64,000 bases of DNA, taken from Chryseobacterium sp. (GTDB lineage: Bacteria; Bacteroidota; Bacteroidia; Flavobacteriales; Weeksellaceae). A program made the position numbers and the translations under genes. This document shows, one piece after another, positions 1-8,006 of this stretch; within the stretch, counting starts at the first letter, position 1, and the number at the start of each line of letters is the position of its first letter. The stretch is taken from the NCBI GenBank assembly GCA_031286615.1, contig JAITUA010000003.1, positions 434,001 through 498,000 of the forward strand, read 5' to 3'. The notes below the pieces were generated by a model. That model was not told the DNA's origin. It worked only from the letters and a program-made list of their open reading frames with translations, and did no database searches.

Positions 1-902
1 ACAATGTCCATTCTTAGGGCATTAGGAGTAATTCCGGTTTGTTTTTTAAAATAATTGGTAAAATAAGCGGGTTCTTCAAAGCCCAGTCCGTAAGCAATTT
101 CAGCTACATTCCAATCTGTATGTTTCAATAAAGCATTGGCTTCCTGAATAATCCTTCCGGTAATCTGCTGACTGGTGGTTTTTCCTGTAATCTCTTTTAC
201 GGAACGGTTTAAAGAATTCACGTGGATGGAAAGACTCTGAGCATAATCGTTGGGGGTTTTTAATTTTAAAAAAGCCTCAGGGCTGTCAATGGGAAATTGT
301 CTTTCCAGAAGTTCCATAAATAAGGAAGCTACCCTTTGTGAAGCATTCTGATAAGGTTCAAAACTTTCTGCCGGCTGCATTCTCATGGTTTCATGAATCA
401 TCAGGTGAAGATAAGCTCTCAGCATATCATATTTGTGAATATAATCCGACTGAATCTCCGTCATCATTTTCGTATAAATATCAGAAAGTATCTTCTGTTG
501 TTCTTCATCTACAAAGAAAACCGGAGTTCCGCCAATCTTGAAAAGCGGAGAATCCTGAAGGTTTCCCATACGGCTTCCATTATGCAGAAACTGATCGGTA
601 AACAGACAAAACCAGCCTTTCTGATCTTCATCATCTGCCTCCCAGGAATAAGGAATAATAGGATTTGAAAACAATAAAGCCGGCCGGTCTACTTTAATCC
701 ATTTATCTGCATAATGGAGCTTCCCTTTTCCTATAATCAGTGAAATCTTATAATAATCTCTCCTGCTGTAGGGAGTCAACGGAGAACAGTATTCCCGTGA
801 AAATACATTAAAGTGTCCCATTCTGTTGACCCCAATGCACTGTGATGCCAGATTGGGAGCATTCCTTTCATAAAAACCTTTGAGTGATTCGTGTGATTCC
901 AT
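1..902 (-). CDS. AraC-family transcriptional regulator (3' end cut by window edge)
   Basis: Reading the minus strand from ATG at 902 gives an open frame of about 300 codons running off position 1. The N-terminal two thirds resembles an AraC-type sensing domain (cupin-like, with segments such as KISLIIGKGKLHYADKW). The C-terminal part carries the double helix-turn-helix: WNVAEIAYGLGFEEPAYFTN followed by YFKKQTGITPNALR is the classic second HTH signature. It should be a DNA-binding regulator of a nearby or unlinked operon. The target is unknown because the downstream neighbour is outside the window. Only the last few residues are missing. The start is the first ATG of the frame and lies next to an AT-rich upstream region. 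Family assignment is secure; the ligand is not predictable. Confidence 0.88.
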   Translation of the reverse strand, partial: MESHESLKGFYERNAPNLASQCIGVNRMGHFNVFSREYCSPLTPYSRRDYYKISLIIGKGKLHYADKWIKVDRPALLFSNPIIPYSWEADDEDQKGWFCLFTDQFLHNGSRMGNLQDSPLFKIGGTPVFFVDEEQQKILSDIYTKMMTEIQSDYIHKYDMLRAYLHLMIHETMRMQPAESFEPYQNASQRVASLFMELLERQFPIDSPEAFLKLKTPNDYAQSLSIHVNSLNRSVKEITGKTTSQQITGRIIQEANALLKHTDWNVAEIAYGLGFEEPAYFTNYFKKQTGITPNALRMDI

Positions 903-1017
903 AGATCAAAATTATAAAATTCAAACAAATTAATCAATAAAACAGTTCTGTTTTAAAAATAAAATGGCTGACAAAGATGCCAGCCATTTTATAGTGAATA
1001 TAATAGTTGATAATGAT

Positions 1018-1482
1018 CTAATCCCAATCATCATCGTGATCATGACCACGACCGTGATGTTTAGATTGCTTTTTATAGTATTTTTCCTGATTTTTATAAT
1101 ATTTCTCCTGCTGTTTACGATATTTTTTATAATCGTTTTTATTTCTGCCGTAAACAATCACCGGGTTTTGACCTCTGTAATATTTCTTTTTAAAGAGGAT
1201 ATACTTTTCTCTACCCATAATTCTTTCCAGCTCCGAATAACGATCGTTTCTCCACCTTCCCGGCTCTACGACATATACTCTATTCCATTTATCATAATCA
1301 CGATATCGGTCATTGAGTACATAAATCTGATTGGCCTGTGTGGTAGACAGCATCAAATCCGCAACAACTCTTTGCCAGTTAACATCCGAAATACTCCTTC
1401 TGTAATCGTTATAATAATCTGACTGGGCATAACTCAAACTGAATGTCCCAACCAAAAATACTGTTAATAATAACTTTTTCAT
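1018..1482 (-). CDS. Secreted protein with Lys/Tyr-rich repeat and His/Asp-rich tail
   Basis: A 154-residue protein of no recognised family. The start is placed at the ATG at 1482 because it begins with a signal peptide (MKKLLLTVFLVGTFSLSYAQ) and follows a purine-rich GGGGAATGA. A longer frame starting at 1521 would hide the signal. The mature protein is rich in Tyr, Arg and Asn. It ends in a KYYK-type repeat (two imperfect copies of EKYYKxQ) and a tail of His, Gly and Asp (HHGRGHDHDDDWD) that could bind divalent metal. That is inference from composition only. It stands alone, with an inverted repeat TGGCAC/GTGCCA at 1510-1532 in its leader. Confidence 0.7.
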   Translation of the reverse strand: MKKLLLTVFLVGTFSLSYAQSDYYNDYRRSISDVNWQRVVADLMLSTTQANQIYVLNDRYRDYDKWNRVYVVEPGRWRNDRYSELERIMGREKYILFKKKYYRGQNPVIVYGRNKNDYKKYRKQQEKYYKNQEKYYKKQSKHHGRGHDHDDDWD

Positions 1483-1749
1483 TTCATTCCCCTTTAAAAT
1501 TAAACATGATGGCACACTCAATTAAAGTGCCAAATTTTAATTGTAAACACTAATATTTGTTAAGAAAAACTACAAACAACTGATTATCTTTGAAATATTT
1601 TATACATTTTAATGAAATTATCACATGTTATTCATCTTGAAATTATAATCAGAATATAATTTAATTGTATTAAACAGAGGTTTTCAATAAGCAAATGAAA
1701 ATCAATAAATTGGAATTAAAATTGAGATTTTAAAAAGTAAATATTGTAA

Positions 1750-1815
1750 GTTTTGGCTAAAGCCAATGGAAGGATAATTTATTATCAGGTGGGTTAAAAC
1801 CCACCTCTATTGAAT
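1750..1815 (+). repeat. Interspersed repeat, GGCTAAAGCC family, copy 1
   Basis: Begins GTTTTGGCTAAAGCC, contains an inner hairpin (GGTGGGTT/AACCCACC) and ends CTATTGAA. The same ends with a variable interior occur at 30259-30343 (opposite orientation), 38272-38328 and 61855-61882. Confidence 0.7.
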
Positions 1816-1830
1816 TTTAACGATAAGATC

Positions 1831-1870
1831 TTTTATCTTTTATCTTTTATCTTTTATCTTTTATCTTTTA
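1831..1870. repeat. Heptanucleotide tandem repeat (TTTTATC, 5.7 copies)
   Basis: Five perfect TTTTATC units plus a partial unit. It lies about 140 bp upstream of the GNAT gene. Other 7-bp-period repeats in the window have different unit sequences. Confidence 0.9.
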
Positions 1871-2005
1871 ACCATTATGTTATAAATTTCGTTAAGATTC
1901 CTGAAAACTATTATTTCATATTATTTAATTTCGTAATTTTAGTGAAGAGAATGTTTTTCGGAAAGTTCTCAAAATTATTTTTTATCAACCAAATCTTACA
2001 TTATC

Positions 2006-2293
2006 ATGGAAAATATAAAGTTTCAGGTATCGCCATATCAGGATGAATTGCAGCTTCTTATTGATGGGAAAAAGGCAGGTTATATGTCTATAGAGGTTGA
2101 CGGAAGACTGCTTATTGTCTATTATACGAAACTTGATGAAGAGCGTGAAGGAAAAGGATACGCCAAACTACTACTGGATGAGCTGGTACGCTACGCAGAA
2201 GAAAAAGATTTGCTTGTAGACCCGGAATGCGATTTTGTACGACAACAGTTTGAAAATCATCCTGTAAGATATAAAGACATCTGGCATGCCTGA
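2006..2293 (+). CDS. GNAT-like N-acetyltransferase (YjdJ type)
   Basis: A 95-residue small acyltransferase-like protein. The acetyl-CoA-binding signature is visible as EEREGKGYAKLLLDELVRYAEE, and the C-terminal DPECDFVRQQFENHP is typical of the short single-domain GNAT subfamily (PF14542-like). A soluble cytoplasmic acetyl-CoA-dependent enzyme of unknown substrate is expected. Length is normal for this subfamily. It converges with the MBL-fold gene so tightly that the two stop codons abut (TGATCA at 2291-2296). An alternative upstream frame (1810-2046) has no domain content and was rejected. Confidence 0.85.
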   Translation: MENIKFQVSPYQDELQLLIDGKKAGYMSIEVDGRLLIVYYTKLDEEREGKGYAKLLLDELVRYAEEKDLLVDPECDFVRQQFENHPVRYKDIWHA

Positions 2294-3391
2294 TCAGCTT
2301 TCCCACCAGTCTGTAAATTTCTGTTCATGCTGATTCAGATCTACTACCTCTCCAATCATTGGAGTGAGGATATTCAGTCCTTTTTCTTTTCCAAGAGCAG
2401 TTATCTTTTGTAAAGGTTCATTCCACGGGTGAAGAGCGAGTGCAAATTTGGCTGCATGAACAGGGATAATACGATCCGCATTGAGATCAATACCAGCCTG
2501 AATAACATCTTCCGGTAATGTATGGATATACCTCCATGCTTCTCCATATTGTCCGTTTTCAAGAATAGCATAATCGAAAGGGCCATATTGCTCACCAATT
2601 GTTTTGAAATGGCTATCGTAACCACTGTCTCCTCCTAAGAAAATTTTTTTTGTGGGTGTTATCAAAACGTAAGAACTCCACAGAGTATCATTCTGCCTGA
2701 TTCTCCTGCCGGAAAAATGTCTGGCAGGAGTAAACACAATTTTTATATTGTTCTTCAGATTCACTTCAGTTCCCCATTCTTCTTCAATAAGCGAATTTTC
2801 AGCATATCCCCATCTCTCTAAATGTGCTCCTACTCCCAAAGGTAAAATAGCCATTCCTGTTCTGTCTTTGATAGATTGTACAGTAGGGTAATCCAAATGG
2901 TCAAAATGATCGTGGGTGATTACCAGATAATCAATATTAGGAATATCTTCAGGTTTAAAGATATCTGATCCTTTAAATGCCTTGTTAAAATATTTAAAGG
3001 GAGAACCATATAAACTCAATACAGGATCAATCAGGAAAGAAATACCGTCTGTCTGTAGATAATAAGATGAATGTCCCAGCCAGATAAATACATCCTGACT
3101 TCTGTCTATGTTTTTTAAATCGGTATGAAGGGATGGAATTTCTTTCAAAGGTTTCAAGAGTGGATCTTTCTTCCCTAAAAAGAAATCGTAAGTCACTTTC
3201 GACATTTTGTAACCTTCTGTAATGGATGGTGTATGACTGATATTCTGAAACTGTCTTTTTTTATAGAGTTTTGACTGCCTGATCCTTTTCAGTCTCTTTC
3301 CTTTTGGCACTCCGCCAAACGCTTTCATATTGATCACTATAAAAAAGGTAACTGCAAGAACAGCCACTGTCGTAATAATCCAATAAATCAT
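2294..3391 (-). CDS. Membrane-anchored MBL-fold metallo-hydrolase (UlaG/NAPE-PLD-like)
   Basis: 365 residues. An N-terminal hydrophobic helix (about residues 2-22) is followed by a linker and a metallo-beta-lactamase fold. Metal ligands are in THDHFDH (H160, H162, D164, H165), with later elements TPARHFSGR, GGDSGYD and IPVHAAKFALALHPW. The arrangement matches the NAPE-hydrolysing phospholipase D/UlaG-like lactonase branch rather than beta-lactamases. The natural substrate is unknown. The protein is probably tethered to the inner membrane with the catalytic domain outside or inside depending on topology, which the sequence does not settle. It is monocistronic and convergent with the GNAT gene. 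Confidence 0.87.
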   Translation of the reverse strand: MIYWIITTVAVLAVTFFIVINMKAFGGVPKGKRLKRIRQSKLYKKRQFQNISHTPSITEGYKMSKVTYDFFLGKKDPLLKPLKEIPSLHTDLKNIDRSQDVFIWLGHSSYYLQTDGISFLIDPVLSLYGSPFKYFNKAFKGSDIFKPEDIPNIDYLVITHDHFDHLDYPTVQSIKDRTGMAILPLGVGAHLERWGYAENSLIEEEWGTEVNLKNNIKIVFTPARHFSGRRIRQNDTLWSSYVLITPTKKIFLGGDSGYDSHFKTIGEQYGPFDYAILENGQYGEAWRYIHTLPEDVIQAGIDLNADRIIPVHAAKFALALHPWNEPLQKITALGKEKGLNILTPMIGEVVDLNQHEQKFTDWWES

Positions 3392-3563
3392 CTGTAGAAA
3401 ATAAATATCAAATGTATTGACTTTTGTTTTTAAATGAAAATTTATTCCGGTTCAGTACATTTTTTAACTAAATTTATCATGTCTTTTGGAAAAATTTATT
3501 ATTCATTTAAGTCATGGTTAATTTTAAACTTTCTATTTTAGCACCCTAAAAAACTCAGATATA

Positions 3564-5102
3564 TTGAAAAATTATTCGGTAATATTTCTTCTCGCAATAC
3601 TTTCGTCTTGTGCCTCTATAAGAAAACACAACGAACAGCGGGCTTCATGTATTCCACCGGAGCAACTCAAAGAGGATGTGGACTTTGCTTATTCAAAATT
3701 ACAGCAAATGCATCCTCAATTATATTGGTATATTCCCAAGAAGGAATTGGAACGTAAATTTGACAGTCTTAAACAGACTATCACCGAATCTCTTACTCCT
3801 CTTCAGTTTTATTTTAAACTTCAGCCTGTCATTGCAGGAATCCGTGAAGGACATCTTTCATTGAGAATTCCCAGAAAGAAATTTACCAAAAGAGAGTTTA
3901 AAAGACTGGAGCATCAGAAAGGCATGTTCAGCCGTTTCGAGTATTATATTTCAGGTGAGCAGATGTATATTATTCAGAACAGAGATTCTATTGAGCATAT
4001 ACAACCCGGAACTGAGATTTTATCCATCAACAATGTTCCTGTCTCGGATTATATAAAGAAGTACAGAAGTCTGATCAGCAGCGATGGTGATAATACCACT
4101 TTCCATCCCTATTTTTTAAAAGATCTTTTCTTTAATTTTTATACTGCAGAAAACGGCTTTGGAAGTAAAGCCACACTTGAAACCCTTTATCAGGGAGAAA
4201 AACGAACGTATACTTTAAGCAGAGAAACAAAATCCGATTCTGATCTTGAGAAAGATAAGGAAATGCAGAAAAAGACACTGGAAAAGAAACTGAACGATTA
4301 TGTAGCTTCAAGTAATTCTTATAACAGAAGTTTTAAATTTCTGGACAAGGACAGCACTATTGCTTATATAAAGGTACAGAGCTTTTCCAGAGATTATTCT
4401 GACGAATTTTATAAAAAAACCTTTGCCAAGATCAATGATGCCAAGGCATCTTACCTCATCATAGATGTCCGAAACAACTATGGGGGTTCTCTCTATGAGA
4501 TTAATAACCTGTATTCTTATCTGGCGGAAGCTCCTTTTACCCTGATCAAGCCTTCTCAGGTAACGTCAAGGGATACTCCACTGCGTACCAATTATTTCAG
4601 AAAAAGCAATCCATTAGAATATGCTCTTAAAAGTATTGCCTATCCGAGCTATTTCTTCGCACAGGCTTTCAGCACCTATAAAAAAGACGGAAAGGTTTTC
4701 TATAAAATGAAAGCTGACAACCCCACGAAACCCAATAAACAGGCTTTCCACGGAAAAGTTTTTGTATTGATCAACGGCGGAAGTTTCTCAGCATCTTCTA
4801 TTATTACCGCCAAGCTTAAGAATGATAAAAGGGCAACTCTTGTAGGTGAAGAAACCGGCGGCGCTAACGATGGCACTGTTGCAGGTTTCTATTCTTATCA
4901 GAAACTTCCTAATTCTGAGATCAGGTTCCCTATCGGATTACTTCTGGTACAACCTAATATCAAATTTTCAGACTCGCGGAAAGGCGTTGTTCCTGATGTA
5001 GTGGTTACTGAAAGCATGCAGGATATCATTGACAAAAAAGACCCGCAACTGGATTGGATAAAAAATGAAATTGCTAAGGAAAAAGACAATAAAGGACAAT
5101 AA
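3564..5102 (+). CDS. S41-family peptidase, lipoprotein, TTG start
   Basis: 512 residues. The frame opens at TTG (3564); the next in-frame ATG is about 50 codons downstream and would delete the lipoprotein signal MKNYSVIFLLAILSSC (lipobox LSSC, Cys16), so TTG is preferred. A PDZ-like middle region (IQPGTEILSINNVPVSDY) precedes the tail-specific protease domain. The catalytic serine motif NGGSFSASS is at about residues 404-412 (nucleophile S407 or S409), followed by GEETGGANDG. Such proteins are periplasmic or surface serine proteases of unknown substrate. The gene ends in a strong hairpin shared with the convergent membrane-protein gene. Confidence 0.88.
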   Translation: MKNYSVIFLLAILSSCASIRKHNEQRASCIPPEQLKEDVDFAYSKLQQMHPQLYWYIPKKELERKFDSLKQTITESLTPLQFYFKLQPVIAGIREGHLSLRIPRKKFTKREFKRLEHQKGMFSRFEYYISGEQMYIIQNRDSIEHIQPGTEILSINNVPVSDYIKKYRSLISSDGDNTTFHPYFLKDLFFNFYTAENGFGSKATLETLYQGEKRTYTLSRETKSDSDLEKDKEMQKKTLEKKLNDYVASSNSYNRSFKFLDKDSTIAYIKVQSFSRDYSDEFYKKTFAKINDAKASYLIIDVRNNYGGSLYEINNLYSYLAEAPFTLIKPSQVTSRDTPLRTNYFRKSNPLEYALKSIAYPSYFFAQAFSTYKKDGKVFYKMKADNPTKPNKQAFHGKVFVLINGGSFSASSIITAKLKNDKRATLVGEETGGANDGTVAGFYSYQKLPNSEIRFPIGLLLVQPNIKFSDSRKGVVPDVVVTESMQDIIDKKDPQLDWIKNEIAKEKDNKGQ

Positions 5103-5109
5103 TTTAAAG

Positions 5110-5136
5110 GTTCGGCGGGCTTTCAGCCCGCCGAAC
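5110..5136. terminator. Bidirectional terminator hairpin
   Basis: A perfect 12-bp stem (GTTCGGCGGGCT/AGCCCGCCGAAC) with a 3-nt loop, between convergent genes ending at 5102 (+) and 5143 (-). It is unusually GC-rich for this genome, so it may also be a member of an extragenic palindrome family. Confidence 0.85.
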
Positions 5137-5142
5137 TCTTTT

Positions 5143-5733
5143 CTATCTTTTCAACTCTTCTAAAAGATTTTCAATATGCTGCATATATCTTCCGTAGTAA
5201 CGGTGAAACCAGAATTTCCCGGCCAGATAAAGCAAAAACAATCCTCCGATCACAGATCCTATTAAGATCACTGCAATTTTCAATTCACTTAAAGGTTTTG
5301 GCCATGGGATAAATTCCAAAACAATAAGGATCTCACATACCAGAAAAGGTGCAAAACTGATATAATATGATAGATAATATTGTTTATTCAGATTCAGCTG
5401 CATTACCAGATCTTTTAGGGAATCGTAGGTTTTGGGTGCAGGATTACTGATTTCGTTATACAGTTTAAAGAACTTACTGAAAAAGAAAACGGTAACAATA
5501 AGCATGGAAGCAATTAAAACCGTTATATATAATTGCAATTTAAACGGCCTGCAGACCGAGCAAACCAAAAATGCAAAAACAAAAATCCCTATCATCCACC
5601 AGAATTCCACACGCATGTTTTTACGTATTTTTTCAAGGGGAAGATTCAGTTTATTTCTTTGTTCTATGCTTATTTCAGGAGTTTCCTCCATAATATCTTC
5701 GTTCCAGGTATTTTTCAATTCATCGATATTCAT
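5143..5733 (-). CDS. Membrane partner of ECF sigma factor (putative anti-sigma), copy B
   Basis: 196 residues. The cytoplasmic N-terminus (MNIDELKNTWNEDIMEETPE) is followed by about four hydrophobic helices from residue ~45 to ~175. It is a paralogue of the protein at 6523-7338: both start with xxxLKxxWN, share PEIS-[IL]-E and then VEFWWMI/TEFWLMI. It begins 13 bp after the stop of an ECF sigma gene on the same strand, and the second pair has the same arrangement. By context it is likely the membrane-bound regulator of that sigma factor. No known anti-sigma zinc motif is present, so function is inferred from pairing only. Confidence 0.7.
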   Translation of the reverse strand: MNIDELKNTWNEDIMEETPEISIEQRNKLNLPLEKIRKNMRVEFWWMIGIFVFAFLVCSVCRPFKLQLYITVLIASMLIVTVFFFSKFFKLYNEISNPAPKTYDSLKDLVMQLNLNKQYYLSYYISFAPFLVCEILIVLEFIPWPKPLSELKIAVILIGSVIGGLFLLYLAGKFWFHRYYGRYMQHIENLLEELKR

Positions 5734-5746
5734 TGGATTACTGATT

Positions 5747-6256
5747 TTAATGTTTGTTGGTTTTTATTTGGCTTAAGATATCTTTAAGTTTGTTTTTTGC
5801 GCGGTTCATTTTCACTCTTACATTTCCTTCAGAAATTCCCATCTGCTCTGCAATCTGCCTTCCTGAAAAATCTTCCAGATAGTAGAATATAAAAGCTTTA
5901 TCAATAGGATTGAGTTGATGAATGGCCTTATACATTTCAACCAGGCGTTCTTCTTTGCGATAATCATAGTCTTCCTGTACAATGATATGATTGGAAAAAT
6001 CTTCATTGGCAATAAAACTTCTTCTTTTTTCTGATTTAAGGAAGATAATGGCCGTATTCAAAGCAATCCTGTACAACCATGTTGAAAATTCGCTTTCACC
6101 TCTGAAACCAGGAAATGCTTTCCAGAGCTGATAGGTAATCTCCTGAAAAAGATCATCACGATCATCCTTTTCAGTCATGTACATTTTAGAAATCTTAAAT
6201 AGGATTCCTTTATGCTGTTCAATTTGACTTATAAACTCTTGTTCTAATGAGGTCAT
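5747..6256 (-). CDS. ECF-type RNA polymerase sigma factor, copy B
   Basis: 169 residues, usual ECF length. Region 2 is seen in DDLFQEITYQLWKAFPGF and STWLYRIALNTAI; region 4 HTH in LNPIDKAFIFYYLEDFSGRQ followed by IAEQMGISEGNVRVKMNRAK. No anti-sigma or receiver domain is fused. The close paralogue at 7350-7859 shares nearly all motifs, showing a tandem duplication of the sigma/membrane-protein pair. It would direct RNA polymerase to a small regulon in response to a signal sensed through its membrane partner. Confidence 0.92.
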   Translation of the reverse strand: MTSLEQEFISQIEQHKGILFKISKMYMTEKDDRDDLFQEITYQLWKAFPGFRGESEFSTWLYRIALNTAIIFLKSEKRRSFIANEDFSNHIIVQEDYDYRKEERLVEMYKAIHQLNPIDKAFIFYYLEDFSGRQIAEQMGISEGNVRVKMNRAKNKLKDILSQIKTNKH

Positions 6257-6477
6257 GATTTGTTACTCTATAGAGTTAGTTTTCGTTTAAAAAAATTGTT
6301 ACAGTATTTTTACAAAAGAAACAAAAAAACCCGACAGTAAAAATACGGCCGGGCTCTCATTGTGTGTTTTTATAGGTTTATTATTTTCAGAATAGTATTG
6401 TACTCTAAATCAATTATTAAATAATTTTCACAGTTAGTAGAATAAAACAGAAAATGTTACATTTTGGAAATAAAAAA

Positions 6478-6498
6478 CCTGACAGGTTATCTGTCAGG
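6478..6498 (-). terminator. Rho-independent terminator
   Basis: On the minus strand, an 8-bp stem CCTGACAG/CTGTCAGG with a 5-nt loop is followed by a T-run, just after the stop of the 6523-7338 gene. It separates the two duplicated sigma units. Confidence 0.85.
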
Positions 6499-6522
6499 CT
6501 CTTCTGTATTTAAATTAAACTT

Positions 6523-7338
6523 CTAATTCAGTTTATTTAAAGCTCTTTGTAAGGATTCTATATCAAGAAAATTCAGCTTGACACCGGCTATTATGACAAT
6601 CAAAAAAACGAGTGTCAGAAATAAAATGATAAAAATATACATGGAAACAAACCATATAACGGTATTCAGAATATTTCCTCTGATCCCCATTTTATTCATG
6701 AAAAATTTCTGTGAACGCTCAAACCATGTTTTTTTCTTTTGTGGTCTGGGGTGTACTTCAATTTCGTTAAGTTCATCTACCAAACGTACAACATCATCAA
6801 TATACCTTCCATACATATAATAGATCCAGTATTTTATAATAAAAGCAATCAGGAGCAGAGTAATCAGAAGACTGATCCCGAAGATCGCCAGATTATATTC
6901 CATCTCAAAATGAAAATTAATTCTGATCAGAGAGAGAAGAAATCCAAGAGGAATATAAGACACATAATAGGCAATATAAATTTCCTTCGATATAAGAAGC
7001 TGAGTTTTAAGATTAAACAAATCATAATTTGTATTGATAGTATTCTTTTGAAGCAGCTTATACAATTTCAAAAAACGGGAATAAAAATAGACGATAATAG
7101 CAATGGTCAGTATTGTGACAAATGCGGATATGATTTTAATATTAGAATCAGCAGAAGCAAACGGAAAATTCGTTAAAAGTAAAGGCAGTGTTATAATCAT
7201 CAGCCAGAATTCCGTTTCCATATTTACTTTCAGCATCTGTAACGGGGAATGTATTTCCTTCTGTTTTTCAAGAGAAATTTCAGGAGACTCCTGTCCTGTA
7301 TCTTTATTCCAAAGTTCTTTAAAGTTTTCTAACTCCAT
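6523..7338 (-). CDS. Membrane partner of ECF sigma factor (putative anti-sigma), copy A
   Basis: 271 residues. The N-terminal cytoplasmic segment (MELENFKELWNKDTGQESPE) is homologous to copy B, followed by four hydrophobic helices. Unlike copy B it has a C-terminal extension of about 75 residues: a basic linker (PRPQKKKTWFERSQ) and a further pair of hydrophobic helices ending in NFLDIESLQRALNKLN. It starts 11 bp downstream of the paired sigma gene stop, so co-transcription and translational linkage are likely. Function as anti-sigma is inferred from the repeated gene order. Confidence 0.7.
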   Translation of the reverse strand: MELENFKELWNKDTGQESPEISLEKQKEIHSPLQMLKVNMETEFWLMIITLPLLLTNFPFASADSNIKIISAFVTILTIAIIVYFYSRFLKLYKLLQKNTINTNYDLFNLKTQLLISKEIYIAYYVSYIPLGFLLSLIRINFHFEMEYNLAIFGISLLITLLLIAFIIKYWIYYMYGRYIDDVVRLVDELNEIEVHPRPQKKKTWFERSQKFFMNKMGIRGNILNTVIWFVSMYIFIILFLTLVFLIVIIAGVKLNFLDIESLQRALNKLN

Positions 7339-7349
7339 CGTTTTATCTT

Positions 7350-7859
7350 TTAATGAGAACCTGCTCTTTGTTTGGTAATGATCTCTTTCAGCTTCTCTTT
7401 TGCTCTTTTCAGCTTTACCCTTGTATTCACTTCGGTAATTCCCAGCTGAACGGCAATTTCTTTTCCCGAAAAACCCTCCAAAAAGAAAAATATAAGCGCT
7501 TTATCAATAGGACTCAGCTGATGTATTGCTTCATACATCAGTTTCATATTCACATCATCCGTATCATTATAAGGTTCCTGCCGGGCACCCAGCCCATCTA
7601 CATTCTGATTCTGTATAAAACTACGTTTTTTTTCACTTCGCAGGAAAACAATTGCAGTGTTCAGTGCAGTTCTGTACAGCCATGTGGAGAAATCGCTTCT
7701 CTTTTGAAAATCACCGTATGATTTCCAGGCCTGGTAGATGATCTCCTGATAGAGGTCATTCTGGTCGTCCTTATTATCCATATACATTTTAGAGATCTTG
7801 AAAACAACACCTTTGTGCTTTTCAATTTTCTCTAAAAATTCTTTTTCCGGTGAAGACAT
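7350..7859 (-). CDS. ECF-type RNA polymerase sigma factor, copy A
   Basis: 169 residues. Region 2: DDQNDLYQEIIYQAWKSYGD and STWLYRTALNTAIVFLRSEK. Region 4: LSPIDKALIFFFLEGFSGKE followed by IAVQLGITEVNTRVKLKRAK. It is a clear paralogue of copy B and identical in length. The same invariant layout (sigma, ~12-bp gap, membrane protein) is present in both units. The regulon is unknown. Confidence 0.92.
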   Translation of the reverse strand: MSSPEKEFLEKIEKHKGVVFKISKMYMDNKDDQNDLYQEIIYQAWKSYGDFQKRSDFSTWLYRTALNTAIVFLRSEKKRSFIQNQNVDGLGARQEPYNDTDDVNMKLMYEAIHQLSPIDKALIFFFLEGFSGKEIAVQLGITEVNTRVKLKRAKEKLKEIITKQRAGSH

Positions 7860-7946
7860 GATTTAGCCACTTGATCCTTAGATAATATTTATTAAAACAT
7901 CATCTTATTATAACACAAAACTCTAATTTCCGGCATTAAGTTAAAA

Positions 7947-7982
7947 AAATCCTCAACAAACAAAGAAGTTTATTGAGGATTT
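7947..7982 (-). terminator. Terminator of the gapN gene
   Basis: AAATCCTCAA/TTGAGGATTT stem with a 16-nt spacer that can extend through a second helix (AAAC/GTTT), followed on the minus strand by a T-run. It lies directly after the aldehyde dehydrogenase stop. Confidence 0.8.
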
Positions 7983-8006
7983 TTATTTATGTTAAATACG
8001 ATAGGA

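Larger units (their letters stand above)
1522..2005. other. 484-bp gene-free stretch with two repeat types
   Basis: No coding frame is convincing here. The stretch holds one copy of the GTTTTGGCTAAAGCC interspersed repeat and a 7-bp tandem repeat, both listed separately. The rest is AT-rich DNA with a TATCTTTG box at 1585-1592 on the plus strand that is too far from the next gene to assign. Confidence 0.6.

Noticed and set aside
964..1422. Plus-strand frame opposite the secreted His/Asp-rich protein.
   Set aside because: Very hydrophobic antisense shadow of the real gene with signal peptide on the minus strand.
1810..2046. 78-codon frame before the GNAT gene.
   Set aside because: Built from the TTTTATC repeat and overlapping the GNAT start; low-complexity artefact.
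6330..6358. Possible second terminator between the duplicated sigma units.
   Set aside because: Stem is only four to five bp with a long loop; too weak to list.
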